From the NCBI RefSeq assembly GCF_947488715.1, contig NZ_CANLAG010000004.1, positions 124,001 to 188,000 of the forward strand: a stretch of DNA of 64,000 nt, written 5' to 3'. Of this stretch, positions 31,158-41,158 are shown one piece after another; the first letter of the stretch is position 1; each line of letters starts with the position of its first letter. This DNA comes from an uncultured Tateyamaria sp. (GTDB lineage: Bacteria > Pseudomonadota > Alphaproteobacteria > Rhodobacterales > Rhodobacteraceae). The notes below the pieces were generated by a model that was not told the DNA's origin, did no database searches, and worked only from the letters and a program-made list of their open reading frames with translations. Both the position numbers and the translations under genes were made by a program.

Positions 31158-33548
31158 TCAGGTGTTGTAAGTGGCAGAATGCAGATCGCGCAGCACAAAG
31201 CGCTGTGGCGCGTCCGGCGTATCGGGGGTGAAATGCAAGGTGACCGGCTGGCCCGGCAGCAGCGTGATGGCATTGCCGGAAAAGCGGCCCGGCTGATCCG
31301 CTTCGACCGCAACATAGAGCGCCAGCGCATCCGCCCGCAGCGTGATGTCCCACCCATCGCCCGCTTGCGTGGCGCTGTGCTGCACCGCTGCCGGTTGGAG
31401 ATCGTAGGCCTTGTAGGGACGGGGGGCGAAATGGTCCTGCCCATGGGTGCCGTCCGGGGCCTCCCATGTGAACAGCAGGATCTCATCGTCGCGCAGCGCA
31501 TCGGCGGGCAGGGTCAACAGGGTGACCGCCGCGTCGGGTGAGACCACTTTTGTGCCTGTGGTGAGGGTGCGGCGCGCGCCGGACATGTCCACGGCCTCGG
31601 CCTCGACCGCCAGCGTTGTGCGCTGGGCCGTGTCGTTGATGGCGCGCAGCGCGATCCCGTCTGGCCCCGGCACGGCACTCACATGCATTGGCGCATAGAA
31701 CGCCCGCGCCATGTGGTGCAGCAGCTTCCAACCCCCGCCATGGTCCAGCGACGACCACGAACAGACGGGCCATGTGTCGTTCAACTGCCAGATCAGCGTG
31801 CCCATGCAATGGGGTTTCAGGCTGCGCCAATGGGTGACCGCCGTCTTGATGGCCAGCCCCTGCTGCACCTGGCTGAGATACACGAAATTCTCGAAATCGA
31901 CCGGGAAGCGGAAATAGCGGAACATCGTCTCGGCGATGCGCGCATTGCCGCCCGCGTTCTTCTGGTGGCTCTCCATCACCGGGGCGGCGATGTTGAAATC
32001 ACCCGGATCGGCAAAGCGGCGGATCACGTCCATGGACGGATAGGATTGAAACCCGAATTCGGAGCAAAACCGCGGGGATACGTCGCGGTAGTGGTCGAAA
32101 TCGCGGCCCTCGTGCCAGACGGACCAGAAATGCATGTCGCCCGACCGGTCGTCATGCCACGCATCACCAAAGCGCATGGGCCCGGGCGACGGGCTCGACG
32201 GCCACCAGTGCGCAGTGGGGGCGGTGGCACGCAGCGCGGTCTCGATCGTGCGGTTCAGCCGGTCATAGGCCACAAGGTACGTGTCGCGGTTGGCGCGGCT
32301 TTCCTCGTACCAGGTCAGCGCGCCCAAAAGTTCGTTGTCGCCGCACCAGAGCGCAATGCAGGCACGGTGGTTGAGGCGGGCGACCTGTGCGCGGACCTCG
32401 GCGTCGACCTCGGCCAGAAACGCATCGTCAGACGGATAAAGGTGGCAGGCGAACATGAAATCGTGCCAGACCATGAGGCCCAGTTCGTCGCAGATGTCAT
32501 AGAACCAGTCCGGCTCGTACCGCCCACCGCCCCAGACGCGGATCATGTTCATATTGGCATCGACCGCCGATTGCAGCAGGTCGCGCACGACGTCGGGCGT
32601 GATGGCCGACGCCAGCGCATCTGCCGGGATCCAGTTGGCACCCTTCATGAACACAGGCCGTCCGTTGATGTGAAAGGCGAACCCGCTGCCCGTGTCATCC
32701 GGCGCGGTGATCAGTGCGATGTCACGCAATCCGATGCGCCGCGTGGTGCTGTGGCCGGGCAGGGCGACGGTGAGCGTATGGAGCGGCTGCGCCCCCTGAC
32801 CCACTGGCCACCACAGGTCCGGCGCGTCGATCTCTATCGTGGCCACGGCCACGCCGTTTTGCACCTTTGCCTGTACCTCCTGATCCGCCAGCGCAAAGGT
32901 GACAGGCGTGCCGTCCGTCGCGCGCTCGGTCCGGGCGGTGACGGTCACGGACACTGCCCCATCGCCGTGCACCTGTTCCACGATCAGATCGGCAACGCGC
33001 GCGAGTTTCGGCTCCAACCGGATCGCGCCATAGATGCCGAACGGGGCCAGCGCGATGTTCCAGTCCCAGCCGAAATCACATTCGGGTTTGCGCAGCATGT
33101 TGCCGTGCGGGATCGGACAGTTATCCCGTTGAAACGGCACGGGAAACGGTTGCGCCTGGGCGCGCGCGGTTGCCTCCGCCACCGGGGACGCAAAGCGGAT
33201 CGCGATGGTATTTTCACCCTGCCGCAAAGCGCCGCTAGCATCCACACGGTGGGTGCGAAACATGCTGTCGGCGTGCAAGACGCTGACCCCGTTGATCGCG
33301 ACCTCCGCCACGGTGTCGAGCATCTCGATCACCAACTCGGCGTCCGTCTCCTCGGCCTCGAACGTCCGCGTCGCCAACCAATCCCGTTCGCAAATCCAGC
33401 GCAGGTCATATTCGTTCTGACCCACATACGGATCAGTGATCAGGCCAGCATCCCGCAGCGCGCTGATCCCGTCGCCGGGCAGCGGCATGGGGGCGGCATA
33501 GTCACCCGCCGCATCGGTCAGATGCCAAAATCCTGCGAGGTCGATCAT
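31158..33548 (-). CDS. Glycoside hydrolase family 2, beta-mannosidase-like
   Basis: A 796-residue GH2 enzyme with the architecture of beta-mannosidases. The N-terminal jelly-roll domain contains FGWDWNIALAPFGIYG, a signature of the mannosidase branch. A central TIM barrel carries FMKGANWIPADAL and VWGGGRYEPDWFYDICDELG. The acid/base Glu is in ALWCGDNELLG and the nucleophile Glu in FCSEFGFQSYP. No signal peptide is seen, so it should act on imported beta-mannosides such as short mannan or glucomannan fragments. It lies two bases after the ATPase gene, inside the operon. The family call is strong; substrate follows from the subfamily wording. Confidence 0.94.
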   Translation of the reverse strand: MIDLAGFWHLTDAAGDYAAPMPLPGDGISALRDAGLITDPYVGQNEYDLRWICERDWLATRTFEAEETDAELVIEMLDTVAEVAINGVSVLHADSMFRTHRVDASGALRQGENTIAIRFASPVAEATARAQAQPFPVPFQRDNCPIPHGNMLRKPECDFGWDWNIALAPFGIYGAIRLEPKLARVADLIVEQVHGDGAVSVTVTARTERATDGTPVTFALADQEVQAKVQNGVAVATIEIDAPDLWWPVGQGAQPLHTLTVALPGHSTTRRIGLRDIALITAPDDTGSGFAFHINGRPVFMKGANWIPADALASAITPDVVRDLLQSAVDANMNMIRVWGGGRYEPDWFYDICDELGLMVWHDFMFACHLYPSDDAFLAEVDAEVRAQVARLNHRACIALWCGDNELLGALTWYEESRANRDTYLVAYDRLNRTIETALRATAPTAHWWPSSPSPGPMRFGDAWHDDRSGDMHFWSVWHEGRDFDHYRDVSPRFCSEFGFQSYPSMDVIRRFADPGDFNIAAPVMESHQKNAGGNARIAETMFRYFRFPVDFENFVYLSQVQQGLAIKTAVTHWRSLKPHCMGTLIWQLNDTWPVCSWSSLDHGGGWKLLHHMARAFYAPMHVSAVPGPDGIALRAINDTAQRTTLAVEAEAVDMSGARRTLTTGTKVVSPDAAVTLLTLPADALRDDEILLFTWEAPDGTHGQDHFAPRPYKAYDLQPAAVQHSATQAGDGWDITLRADALALYVAVEADQPGRFSGNAITLLPGQPVTLHFTPDTPDAPQRFVLRDLHSATYNT

Positions 33549-33550
33549 GG

Positions 33551-34627
<1,077 letters not shown>

Positions 34628-34630
34628 GGG

Positions 34631-35521
34631 TCAGCCTTTCACCGCGCCGGCGGCGATGCCCCGGACAAACAGCTTGCCGGAAGCGAAGTAGATGATGAGG
34701 GGGACAAGACCGGTCAGCAGCGTGGCGGCCATGTTGACGTTGTATTCCTTGATGCCCTGCACCGAGTTGACGATGTTGTTCAACTGCACGGTCATCGGGT
34801 AATCGGCGGGCTTGGTATAGATCACGCCAAACAGGAAATCGTTCCAGATCCCAGTGACTTGCAGGATGATCGCCACCACAAAGATGGGCAGGGACATGGG
34901 TAACATGATGCGGAAGTAGATGCCCCAGAACCCGGCGCCATCGACGCGTGCGGCCTTGAACAGCTCTTCCGGAACGGACGTGAAGTAGTTGCGGAAGAGC
35001 AGCGTCAGGATCGGCATGCCGAACACCGTGTGCACCAGCACCAGCCCCCAGACGTTGCCGTATAGGCCCAGCTCGCGCAGGATGATCACCAGCGGATAGA
35101 GCATCACCTGATAGGGGATAAACGCGCCCACGATCAGGATGGTAAAGAACACCTCCGACCCTTTGAACTTCCAGTTGGCCAGCGCATATCCGTTCACTGA
35201 CGCAATCGCGATGGACAGGATCACCGAGGGGATCAGGATCTGGACCGAGTTCCAGAAACCGCGGGACAGCCCTTCGCAGTTGATACCAGTACAGGCCTCG
35301 GCCCAGGCTTTGACCCAGGGTTGAAACGTGATCTCAACCGGGGGGGAAAAGATGTTGCCCAACCGGATTTCCGGCATGCCCTTGAGCGATGTGACAATCA
35401 TCACATAGAGCGGCAGGGCATAGTACAGCGCGACCACGATCAGCGTGCCATAGAGCATGACATTGGCGCGCGAAAAGCGGCGGCGGGGTTTCGGCCCGCG
35501 GGGTGTGACGGCATCAACCAC
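34631..35521 (-). CDS. Carbohydrate ABC transporter permease (MalG-type)
   Basis: A 296-residue permease with six predicted membrane helices, beginning with NVMLYGTLIVVALYYALPLY. The EAA loop is ELFKAARVDGAGFWGIYFRIMLPM. A short periplasmic insert includes ACTGINCEGLSRG with two cysteines that could form a disulfide. Its start overlaps the stop of the MalF-type gene by eight bases, indicating translational coupling. It forms the channel with the permease at 35514 and is driven by the ATPase at 33551. Confidence 0.93.
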   Translation of the reverse strand: MVDAVTPRGPKPRRRFSRANVMLYGTLIVVALYYALPLYVMIVTSLKGMPEIRLGNIFSPPVEITFQPWVKAWAEACTGINCEGLSRGFWNSVQILIPSVILSIAIASVNGYALANWKFKGSEVFFTILIVGAFIPYQVMLYPLVIILRELGLYGNVWGLVLVHTVFGMPILTLLFRNYFTSVPEELFKAARVDGAGFWGIYFRIMLPMSLPIFVVAIILQVTGIWNDFLFGVIYTKPADYPMTVQLNNIVNSVQGIKEYNVNMAATLLTGLVPLIIYFASGKLFVRGIAAGAVKG

Positions 35522-36416
35522 GTTTCTTGCCTCCGAATTCGAGATAGGCCCACGGGATCAGGATGATCACCACGCTGAGCAGCATCATGGTCGAGGCCGC
35601 GAACCCCTGGGCGAGGTTCTGGGCGCGGAACATGTAGTTGATGACGTATTTTGCGGGCACTTCGGACGCGATGCCCGGCCCGCCATTGGTCTGGGCGACG
35701 ACAAGGTCGTAGATCTTGATGATACCCGACGCGATCAACACGAGGGCAGTCACAAAGACGGGGCGCATCATCGGGATGATCACGCGGATATAGGTCTTGA
35801 CCGTGCCGATCCCGTCGACGCGCGCGGCCTTCCAGATGTCTTCGTCGATGCCGCGCAGACCCGCCAGCATGATCACCATGATCAGCCCCGTACCTTGCCA
35901 CAGCCCCGCGATGAGAATGCCGTAGATCACGATGTCCGGGTCGTTCAGCGGGTTGAAGGTGAAACTCTCCCACCCCATCTGCCGCACCACGTTCTGAATG
36001 CCCAGATCGGGGTTCAGAATCCACTGCCACGCCAGCCCCGTCACCACGAAACTCAGCGCAAAGGGATAGAGAAAGATCGTGCGAAAGATGCTCTCGCCGC
36101 GGATCTTGCGATCCAGCATGGCGGCAAGCGTGAACCCGATCACCAGCGTAAAGATCATCGAGAAAAAGCCGTACACAGCCAGGTTTTCGATCGAGATGAT
36201 CCAGCGCCGCGTACTCCACAGCCGCTCGTATTGATCAAGGCCCACAAAATTCAACTTGGGCAACAGTTTGGACGAGGTAAAGGAATACAGAACCGTCCAC
36301 GCCGTGCCACCGACAAAGACCACCAAAGCGGTAAGCACCATGGGCACCGAGGCGATCTTGGCCGACATATTGCGGAACAGCCCCGAAGGCTTCCGCGATT
36401 TGGAAGAAGAAGACAT
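35514..36416 (-). CDS. Carbohydrate ABC transporter permease (MalF-type)
   Basis: A 300-residue permease. An N-terminal cytoplasmic segment (MSSSSKSRKPSGLFRN) precedes the first helix (PMVLTALVVFVGGTAWTVLY), and the EAA loop is DIWKAARVDGIGTVKTYIRVIIPM. It is separated from the upstream binding-protein gene by 79 bases containing a stem-loop, and overlaps the MalG-type gene downstream. It is a standard component of an oligosaccharide importer; nothing in the sequence narrows the substrate beyond the operon context. Confidence 0.93.
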   Translation of the reverse strand: MSSSSKSRKPSGLFRNMSAKIASVPMVLTALVVFVGGTAWTVLYSFTSSKLLPKLNFVGLDQYERLWSTRRWIISIENLAVYGFFSMIFTLVIGFTLAAMLDRKIRGESIFRTIFLYPFALSFVVTGLAWQWILNPDLGIQNVVRQMGWESFTFNPLNDPDIVIYGILIAGLWQGTGLIMVIMLAGLRGIDEDIWKAARVDGIGTVKTYIRVIIPMMRPVFVTALVLIASGIIKIYDLVVAQTNGGPGIASEVPAKYVINYMFRAQNLAQGFAASTMMLLSVVIILIPWAYLEFGGKKRG

Positions 36417-36443
36417 GACACCACCCCGTTACATGTCGCACTG

Positions 36444-36479
36444 CACCTGTCCGGGGCCGCAAATGACCCCGGGCAGGTG
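36444..36479 (-). terminator. Stem-loop after the second solute-binding-protein gene
   Basis: CACCTGTCCGGGG (36444-36456) pairs with CCCCGGGCAGGTG (36467-36479), 13 base pairs including one wobble, with a ten-base loop. Like 26077-26144 it lies between a binding-protein gene and the first permease gene, where it could keep binding-protein mRNA in excess. Confidence 0.78.
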
Positions 36480-36495
36480 ACTGGGAGGCGCGCCC

Positions 36496-37722
36496 TTATT
36501 CGGCGGACGCGATGATGTCGACGTAACGCGCCTGCGCGTCACCGGCGGACATGTCCGACGTCCAGAACTCGGCCATCAGGTCCTCGATCTGGGTCTGGGT
36601 GTCGGCGGTCAGGTTCATGTCGCCCGACGGCAGGATGTTGCCATCCGCAAGGATCGAAAGACCCTTTTGCATGCAGTCGTTGGCCGACGACATATCGATG
36701 TCACCACGCACCGGCAGCGACCCTTTTTTTAGGTTGAACGCAACCTGCACCTCGGGCGAAATCAGGGTGGAGGCCAGCTCCATCTGCGCCTTCTTGGTGG
36801 CTTCGTCGTCGATCACGGGGAAATAGAATGCGTCGCCCCCGGTATCGAGCACCTCGTTCACTCCCAGACCGGGCAGGCAGGTGTAATCAACGCCGGCCAC
36901 TTCGCCCGCGACCTGGAATTCACCCTGCGCCCAGTCGCCCATGATCTGGCCCGCGGCCTGATCGGTGATGACGAGGTTGGTGGCCAGGTTCCAGTCCTGA
37001 ACATTGGAATTGCGCGCCAGTTCGCGGGCATTTGCGACCGCTTCGAACACGGCCTTATAGGCGGGGCCAGCGGCGGTGTCGGCATTGCGCTCGACCGACA
37101 CTTCGCGCCAGGCATCAATGCCCGCAATCGCGATGGTGATCGTGCCAAAGGCGAGGTTTTGCTGCCAACCCTGCTGACCCATGGCCAGCGGCGTGATGCC
37201 TGCTTCTTCGAGCTTGGGGGCGGCGGCAACGAATTCGTTCCAGTCGGCGGGCACATCAAGGCCGACCTTTTCAAATGCACCATGGCTCAGCCAGATCCAC
37301 TGGCCGGAATGGATGTTGACCGGCACGCAATAGACGCGGCCGTCCAGCGTACAGGCGTCCAGCAGCGATGGCGGGTTCACGATGTCTTTCCAACCCTGCG
37401 CCTCGGCCAGTTCGGTGAGGTCGGTCATCAGACCGGCTTTGATCAGCTCTTCGGCCTGGCGACCGTGGTTCAGCTGTGTGGCGCCCATCGGGTCACCGCC
37501 CAGAATACGGCTGATGATGATGGGGCGCGCTGTGCCGCCAGACCCGGCGATGGCGCCGTCCACCCATGTGTTGCCCGTGGCGTCGAACGCCTTGGCAAAT
37601 TCGGCCACCGCGGCGGCTTCGCCCCCGGATGTCCACCAATGCGTGACCTCCAGGTCCGTGGCATGTGCCGCAGTCGCGCCAACCAGCGCGGCCGAGGCCA
37701 GCAGATGTGTCATTGTCTTCAT
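36496..37722 (-). CDS. Extracellular solute-binding protein of the hemicellulose-oligosaccharide importer
   Basis: A 408-residue periplasmic binding protein. The signal peptide is about 21 residues (MKTMTHLLASAALVGATAAHA before TDLEVTHWW). Typical motifs of sugar-binding family 1 follow: VTHWWTSGGEAAAVAEF, LGGDPMGATQLNHGRQAEELI, and GDAFYFPVIDDEATKKAQ. Several Trp residues (WKDIVNPP, SGQWIWLSHG) could stack on sugar rings. The start at 37722 is set by the signal peptide and GGGAGGA upstream. It is first in the operon, directly downstream of an inverted repeat that probably binds the divergent LacI regulator. The GH2 and GH43 genes downstream point to mannan- or xylan-derived ligands. Confidence 0.93.
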   Translation of the reverse strand: MKTMTHLLASAALVGATAAHATDLEVTHWWTSGGEAAAVAEFAKAFDATGNTWVDGAIAGSGGTARPIIISRILGGDPMGATQLNHGRQAEELIKAGLMTDLTELAEAQGWKDIVNPPSLLDACTLDGRVYCVPVNIHSGQWIWLSHGAFEKVGLDVPADWNEFVAAAPKLEEAGITPLAMGQQGWQQNLAFGTITIAIAGIDAWREVSVERNADTAAGPAYKAVFEAVANARELARNSNVQDWNLATNLVITDQAAGQIMGDWAQGEFQVAGEVAGVDYTCLPGLGVNEVLDTGGDAFYFPVIDDEATKKAQMELASTLISPEVQVAFNLKKGSLPVRGDIDMSSANDCMQKGLSILADGNILPSGDMNLTADTQTQIEDLMAEFWTSDMSAGDAQARYVDIIASAE

Positions 37723-37740
37723 TTTGAGTCCTCCCTGACT

Positions 37741-37776
37741 TCTAAATCGTTATAGAAATTGCTACAACGATTTAGA
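37741..37776. promoter_or_regulatory. LacI-type inverted repeat between the glycan operon and its regulator
   Basis: TCTAAATCGTT (37741-37751) and AACGATTTAGA (37766-37776) are perfect 11-base inverted arms with 14 bases between them, 19 bases upstream of the binding-protein start codon. The divergent LacI gene at 37910 is the obvious binder. Confidence 0.7.
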
Positions 37777-37909
37777 TTTCTCGATCAAGCTAGAATTTTG
37801 CCGAGAGTCGAATTAATTGTGAAGGGAGGTGCAACGCGCTGATTCCGTTGGTATTCATGGCGGACCCCATAGCGTGCCTTGTACCGATTTTTGCCCGAAA
37901 GGGGCTGAT

Positions 37910-38956
37910 ATGACCAAATCCGGGACCCCGGACACACCCACCGGCCCTACGCTGGAATCAGGCGAACGCCCGACGCTCAAGACCATTGCGCGCCTGTCTG
38001 GTCTTGCTGTGCCAACTGTGTCGCGTGCGCTCGCTGACGCGCCGGATATTGGCAAGGACACCAAGGCGCGGATCCGCGATATCGCACGTCAGATTGGTTA
38101 CCGGCCCAACCGCGCAGGGGTGCGCCTGCGCACGGGGCGTACGAACGTGATCAGCATGGTCATGTCGACCGAACATGACATGATGAACCACACGGCGCGG
38201 CTGATTTCGTCGGTGTCGTCGGGCATCCGCCACACGCCCTACCACATGATCATCACGCCCTATTTCCCGGACGAAGACCCGATGGTCCCGATCCGCTACA
38301 TCGTCGAAACTGGCTCTGCCGACGGGCTGATCATCAACCAGATCGAACCCGAAGATCCGCGCGTGAAATACCTGATGGAAAACAAGTTTCCATTTGTCAC
38401 CCATGGCCGGACCGCGATGTGTGATCAGCACGCCTATTTCGACTACGACAACACCGCATTCGGGGCGCTGGCGGTGCGCGCACTGGCGGCACGTGGCCGC
38501 ACGCGGATCGCGATGCTGGCACCACCGCTGACCCAGACCTACGGCCAGAACATGGTCGGCGGTGCCACGCAGGCCGCCGCAGAACTGGGCGTATCGTTTC
38601 AGGTGATACCGGGCGCGGACGCCCATTGCGACAACCCGGTCATCGAACAGGCGATGGGGCCGCTCTATACCAGCGACACGCCGCCCGACGGTTTGATCGC
38701 CTCCAGCATCGGCGGCTGCGTCACCATGATTTCCAGCGTCGAGGCGCTGGGCAACCAACTGACCCAGGATTTCGACATGGTCGCCAAAGAGGCGATCACC
38801 TTTTTACGCCGGTACCGTGCGGGCATCATGATCGTGGACGAAGATATCGACCATGCCGGAAATTTCCTGGCCCGCGCGTTGATGCACCGCATCTCCAGCC
38901 CCGCTGAGCCTCCGATGCAGCATCTGGCACGGCCTGATCCGGACATGACTTTCTGA
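37910..38956 (+). CDS. LacI-family transcriptional regulator of the glycan operon
   Basis: A 348-residue LacI regulator. After an N-terminal tail of about 20 residues, the HTH is PTLKTIARLSGLAVPTVSRALADAPDI, with hinge NRAGVRLRTGRTNVISMV. The effector domain is the usual two-lobe type. The start at 37910 follows AAAGGGG; an upstream in-frame ATG at 37829 would run into the operator region. It diverges from the ABC/GH2/GH43 operon with a perfect inverted repeat between them. Repression of the operon in the absence of oligosaccharide is the likely role; inducer unknown. Confidence 0.93.
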   Translation: MTKSGTPDTPTGPTLESGERPTLKTIARLSGLAVPTVSRALADAPDIGKDTKARIRDIARQIGYRPNRAGVRLRTGRTNVISMVMSTEHDMMNHTARLISSVSSGIRHTPYHMIITPYFPDEDPMVPIRYIVETGSADGLIINQIEPEDPRVKYLMENKFPFVTHGRTAMCDQHAYFDYDNTAFGALAVRALAARGRTRIAMLAPPLTQTYGQNMVGGATQAAAELGVSFQVIPGADAHCDNPVIEQAMGPLYTSDTPPDGLIASSIGGCVTMISSVEALGNQLTQDFDMVAKEAITFLRRYRAGIMIVDEDIDHAGNFLARALMHRISSPAEPPMQHLARPDPDMTF

Positions 38957-39006
38957 TGGCAACAGGGAACGAAACATGACGCAGGCGGCTTTGTTGGGCG
39001 AGGCAT

Positions 39007-39201
39007 ATGGATCAGTTTGACCACCCGTTCTTTGCGCCGCCCTGGCGCCGGTACGCGACTGTTGCGGTCTGCATCCTGTGGGGCCTGTTCGAGTTGTGGA
39101 ACGGCACCGTGCTGTGGGGCATTTTGTTCCTGTGCATCGGGATGTTTGCACAGCGCCAGTTTGGCCTGGTTGACTGGTCCAAATACGATGCCGGAGAATA
39201 G
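39007..39201 (+). CDS. Small conserved-looking membrane protein
   Basis: A 64-residue protein with aromatic-rich N-terminus (MDQFDHPFFAPPWRRY) and two hydrophobic segments (ATVAVCILWGLFELW and GTVLWGILFLCIGMFAQ), ending in FGLVDWSKYDAGE. I recall similar short proteins (labelled DUF3329) in Roseobacter genomes, but could not confirm it. It stops three bases before the LacI gene at 39205, so the two are probably co-transcribed. GC content and codon use match the neighbours, supporting a real gene. Function unknown. Confidence 0.7.
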   Translation: MDQFDHPFFAPPWRRYATVAVCILWGLFELWNGTVLWGILFLCIGMFAQRQFGLVDWSKYDAGE

Positions 39202-39204
39202 ACA

Positions 39205-40206
39205 ATGCCCGTAACCCTGCGCGATGTGGCCGAACGGGCCGGGGTGTCACGCTCTGCGGTGTCGCGGTGTTTCACCCCCGGTGCCTCGATCAGTGACAAG
39301 ACACGGGCCAAGGTTGAAAAGGCGGCGGGCGATCTGGGCTACAGCCCAAACGCGTTGGCGTCGTCCCTGACGACCGGGCGCACCAAACTGGTCGGCGTCG
39401 TGTCCAACAACTTTCACAACCCCGTCTTTCTCGAATTCTTTGATCTGGTCACCCGCGAGTTGCAGGCGCGCGGCCTGCGCCCGCTGCTGGTGAACCTGTC
39501 GGATGAAACCGACCCGACCCAATCCATGCGCATGCTGCAACAGTATTCCGTGGACGCGGTGATCGTGGCCTCGTCCACCCTGCCGGTCAGCTTTGCCACC
39601 AGCTATGTCGAGGCTGGGATGCGGGTTGTACACTCCTTTGGCCGCCTGTCGGACAGCCCCAAGATCCACGTGCTAGGCATCGACAACGTCGAGGCCGGGC
39701 GTGTGGCCGCGCGCGAACTGTTGCGCCGCGGCTACCGGCGTGTCGGCTTTCTGGCGGGCCCGCTTTCGGCCACGTCGACACGCGACCGCCACACCGGCTT
39801 TGCCGAGGAACTGGGGCGGCATCCGGACGTGTCTCTCTCTGTGTCCTATGCCGAGGCTTACACGTTTCACGCGGGCCGCGCCGAGATGGCGCGCCTGCTG
39901 TCCATGGGACCGGCCGAGGCCTATTTCTGCGGCGACGACGTGCTGTCGATCGGGGCCTTGTCGGCAATCCGGGATGCGGGCCTGTCGGTGCCGCAGGATG
40001 TGGGCATCCTCGGGCTCAACAACATGGAAATGGCGGGGTGGGAGTTGATCGACCTGACCACAATCCACAACCCCGTAGACGAGATCGCGCGCGGGTCCGT
40101 CGATCTGGTGGCCGCGATGCTCGATGGCGAGGATATACCAACCCAGTCCATCGCCTTTGCCTGTCCGGTCATCGAACGCGGTACGCTACGCCCGGTGCCG
40201 GACTAG
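39205..40206 (+). CDS. LacI-family transcriptional regulator, probable inositol-cluster repressor
   Basis: A 333-residue LacI regulator. The HTH starts at residue 4 (TLRDVAERAGVSRSAVSRCFTPG) with hinge PNALASSLTTGRTKLVGVV. The effector domain includes RYRRVGFLAGP-like and IGILGLNNMEMAGWELIDLTTIHNPV segments. It is three bases after the small membrane protein gene and convergent with the iolE-like gene. It is the only regulator in the inositol cluster, so the perfect palindrome at 42299-42314, between the two halves of the cluster, is its probable operator. The inducer may be an inositol intermediate by analogy with other Iol repressors, though those are usually of different families. Confidence 0.92.
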   Translation: MPVTLRDVAERAGVSRSAVSRCFTPGASISDKTRAKVEKAAGDLGYSPNALASSLTTGRTKLVGVVSNNFHNPVFLEFFDLVTRELQARGLRPLLVNLSDETDPTQSMRMLQQYSVDAVIVASSTLPVSFATSYVEAGMRVVHSFGRLSDSPKIHVLGIDNVEAGRVAARELLRRGYRRVGFLAGPLSATSTRDRHTGFAEELGRHPDVSLSVSYAEAYTFHAGRAEMARLLSMGPAEAYFCGDDVLSIGALSAIRDAGLSVPQDVGILGLNNMEMAGWELIDLTTIHNPVDEIARGSVDLVAAMLDGEDIPTQSIAFACPVIERGTLRPVPD

Positions 40207-40254
40207 AACGGCGCACTCGGGCGCGCCGCTCTCGCTCTTGGTGTCGCGGGTGCC

Positions 40255-41142
40255 CTAGAACCCGATGGATTGCAGATAGCCCCGGTTCAGTTTGGAATCG
40301 TCGATGGGGGACGTGTCGCCCGCCGGATCGCAATCCTGTTCTACCGTGCACCAGCCGTCGAACCCATTGTCGAGCAGCACTTGCCGAACAGCCGGGAAAT
40401 CCACGTCGCCATCGCCGAGGTTGCAAAAGATGCCCTGCCCACACGCGTCGTAAAACCCGGTCCGCTTGGCAATCACATCGGCCTTCACCTTGGGGTCGAT
40501 ATCCTTGAAGTGCATGTAGCTGATGCGCCCGATATGCCGCTTCATAAAGGCAACCGGGTCAAAGCCCGCATAGGAATGGTGGCCTGTGTCAAAGCAGATC
40601 TTGAGAATGTTCTCATCCACTTCGTCCAGCAAACGCTCCAGCTCGGGTTCAAAGTCGATGAACCCGGCGGCATGGGCGTGCATGCCCACGGTCAGGCCGT
40701 ACTCCTCGGCACCGATCCGCGCGACGGTGGCAATGCGGTCGCGGTATGCGGTCCACTCGGCCTTGTCCATCTGCTCGGCTTCCGAGGCGCGGCCCGCTGT
40801 GGGCGCGCGGCGTTCCGAGATGCTGTCGATCAGCACCAGATGCTCCGCGCCGTGTGCTTTCAGCGCCTTGCACGTGCGCACCGCGCCGTCCATCACGTCG
40901 TCCCAGGCATCAGGGTCATGGAACGGGCGAAAGACCACACCGCCCACCAGCTCCTGACCGAATTCCTCCAGCGCGTCACCCAGAACCGCGGGGTCCTCGG
41001 GCATGAACCCCACGGGCCCCAACTCGATCCCCGTGTATCCCGCATCCGCGTTTTCCTGCAGCACCTTGCGCCACGATGGGTTGCGCGGATCGTCCGCAAA
41101 TTCCACACCCCACGAACAGGGGGCATTGCCAATCTTGATCAT
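40255..41142 (-). CDS. iolE: IolE-like inosose dehydratase (TIM barrel)
   Basis: A 295-residue TIM-barrel protein resembling myo-inosose-2 dehydratase, which converts 2-keto-myo-inositol to the trihydroxycyclohexane-dione. Motifs fit the family: IGNAPCSWGVEFADDP, GIELGPVGFMPED, KICFDTGHHSYAG, ISYMHFKDIDPKV, and GDGDVDFPAVRQVL with VEQDCDP near the end. The start at 41142 is where the family N-terminus begins. It is 16 bases after the dehydrogenase gene at 41159 in the same minus-strand unit, facing iolD. The related inosose isomerase IolI is an alternative, but the D-cluster context favours dehydratase. Confidence 0.82.
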   Translation of the reverse strand: MIKIGNAPCSWGVEFADDPRNPSWRKVLQENADAGYTGIELGPVGFMPEDPAVLGDALEEFGQELVGGVVFRPFHDPDAWDDVMDGAVRTCKALKAHGAEHLVLIDSISERRAPTAGRASEAEQMDKAEWTAYRDRIATVARIGAEEYGLTVGMHAHAAGFIDFEPELERLLDEVDENILKICFDTGHHSYAGFDPVAFMKRHIGRISYMHFKDIDPKVKADVIAKRTGFYDACGQGIFCNLGDGDVDFPAVRQVLLDNGFDGWCTVEQDCDPAGDTSPIDDSKLNRGYLQSIGF

Positions 41143-41158
41143 GTCACTTCGCCTTCGT

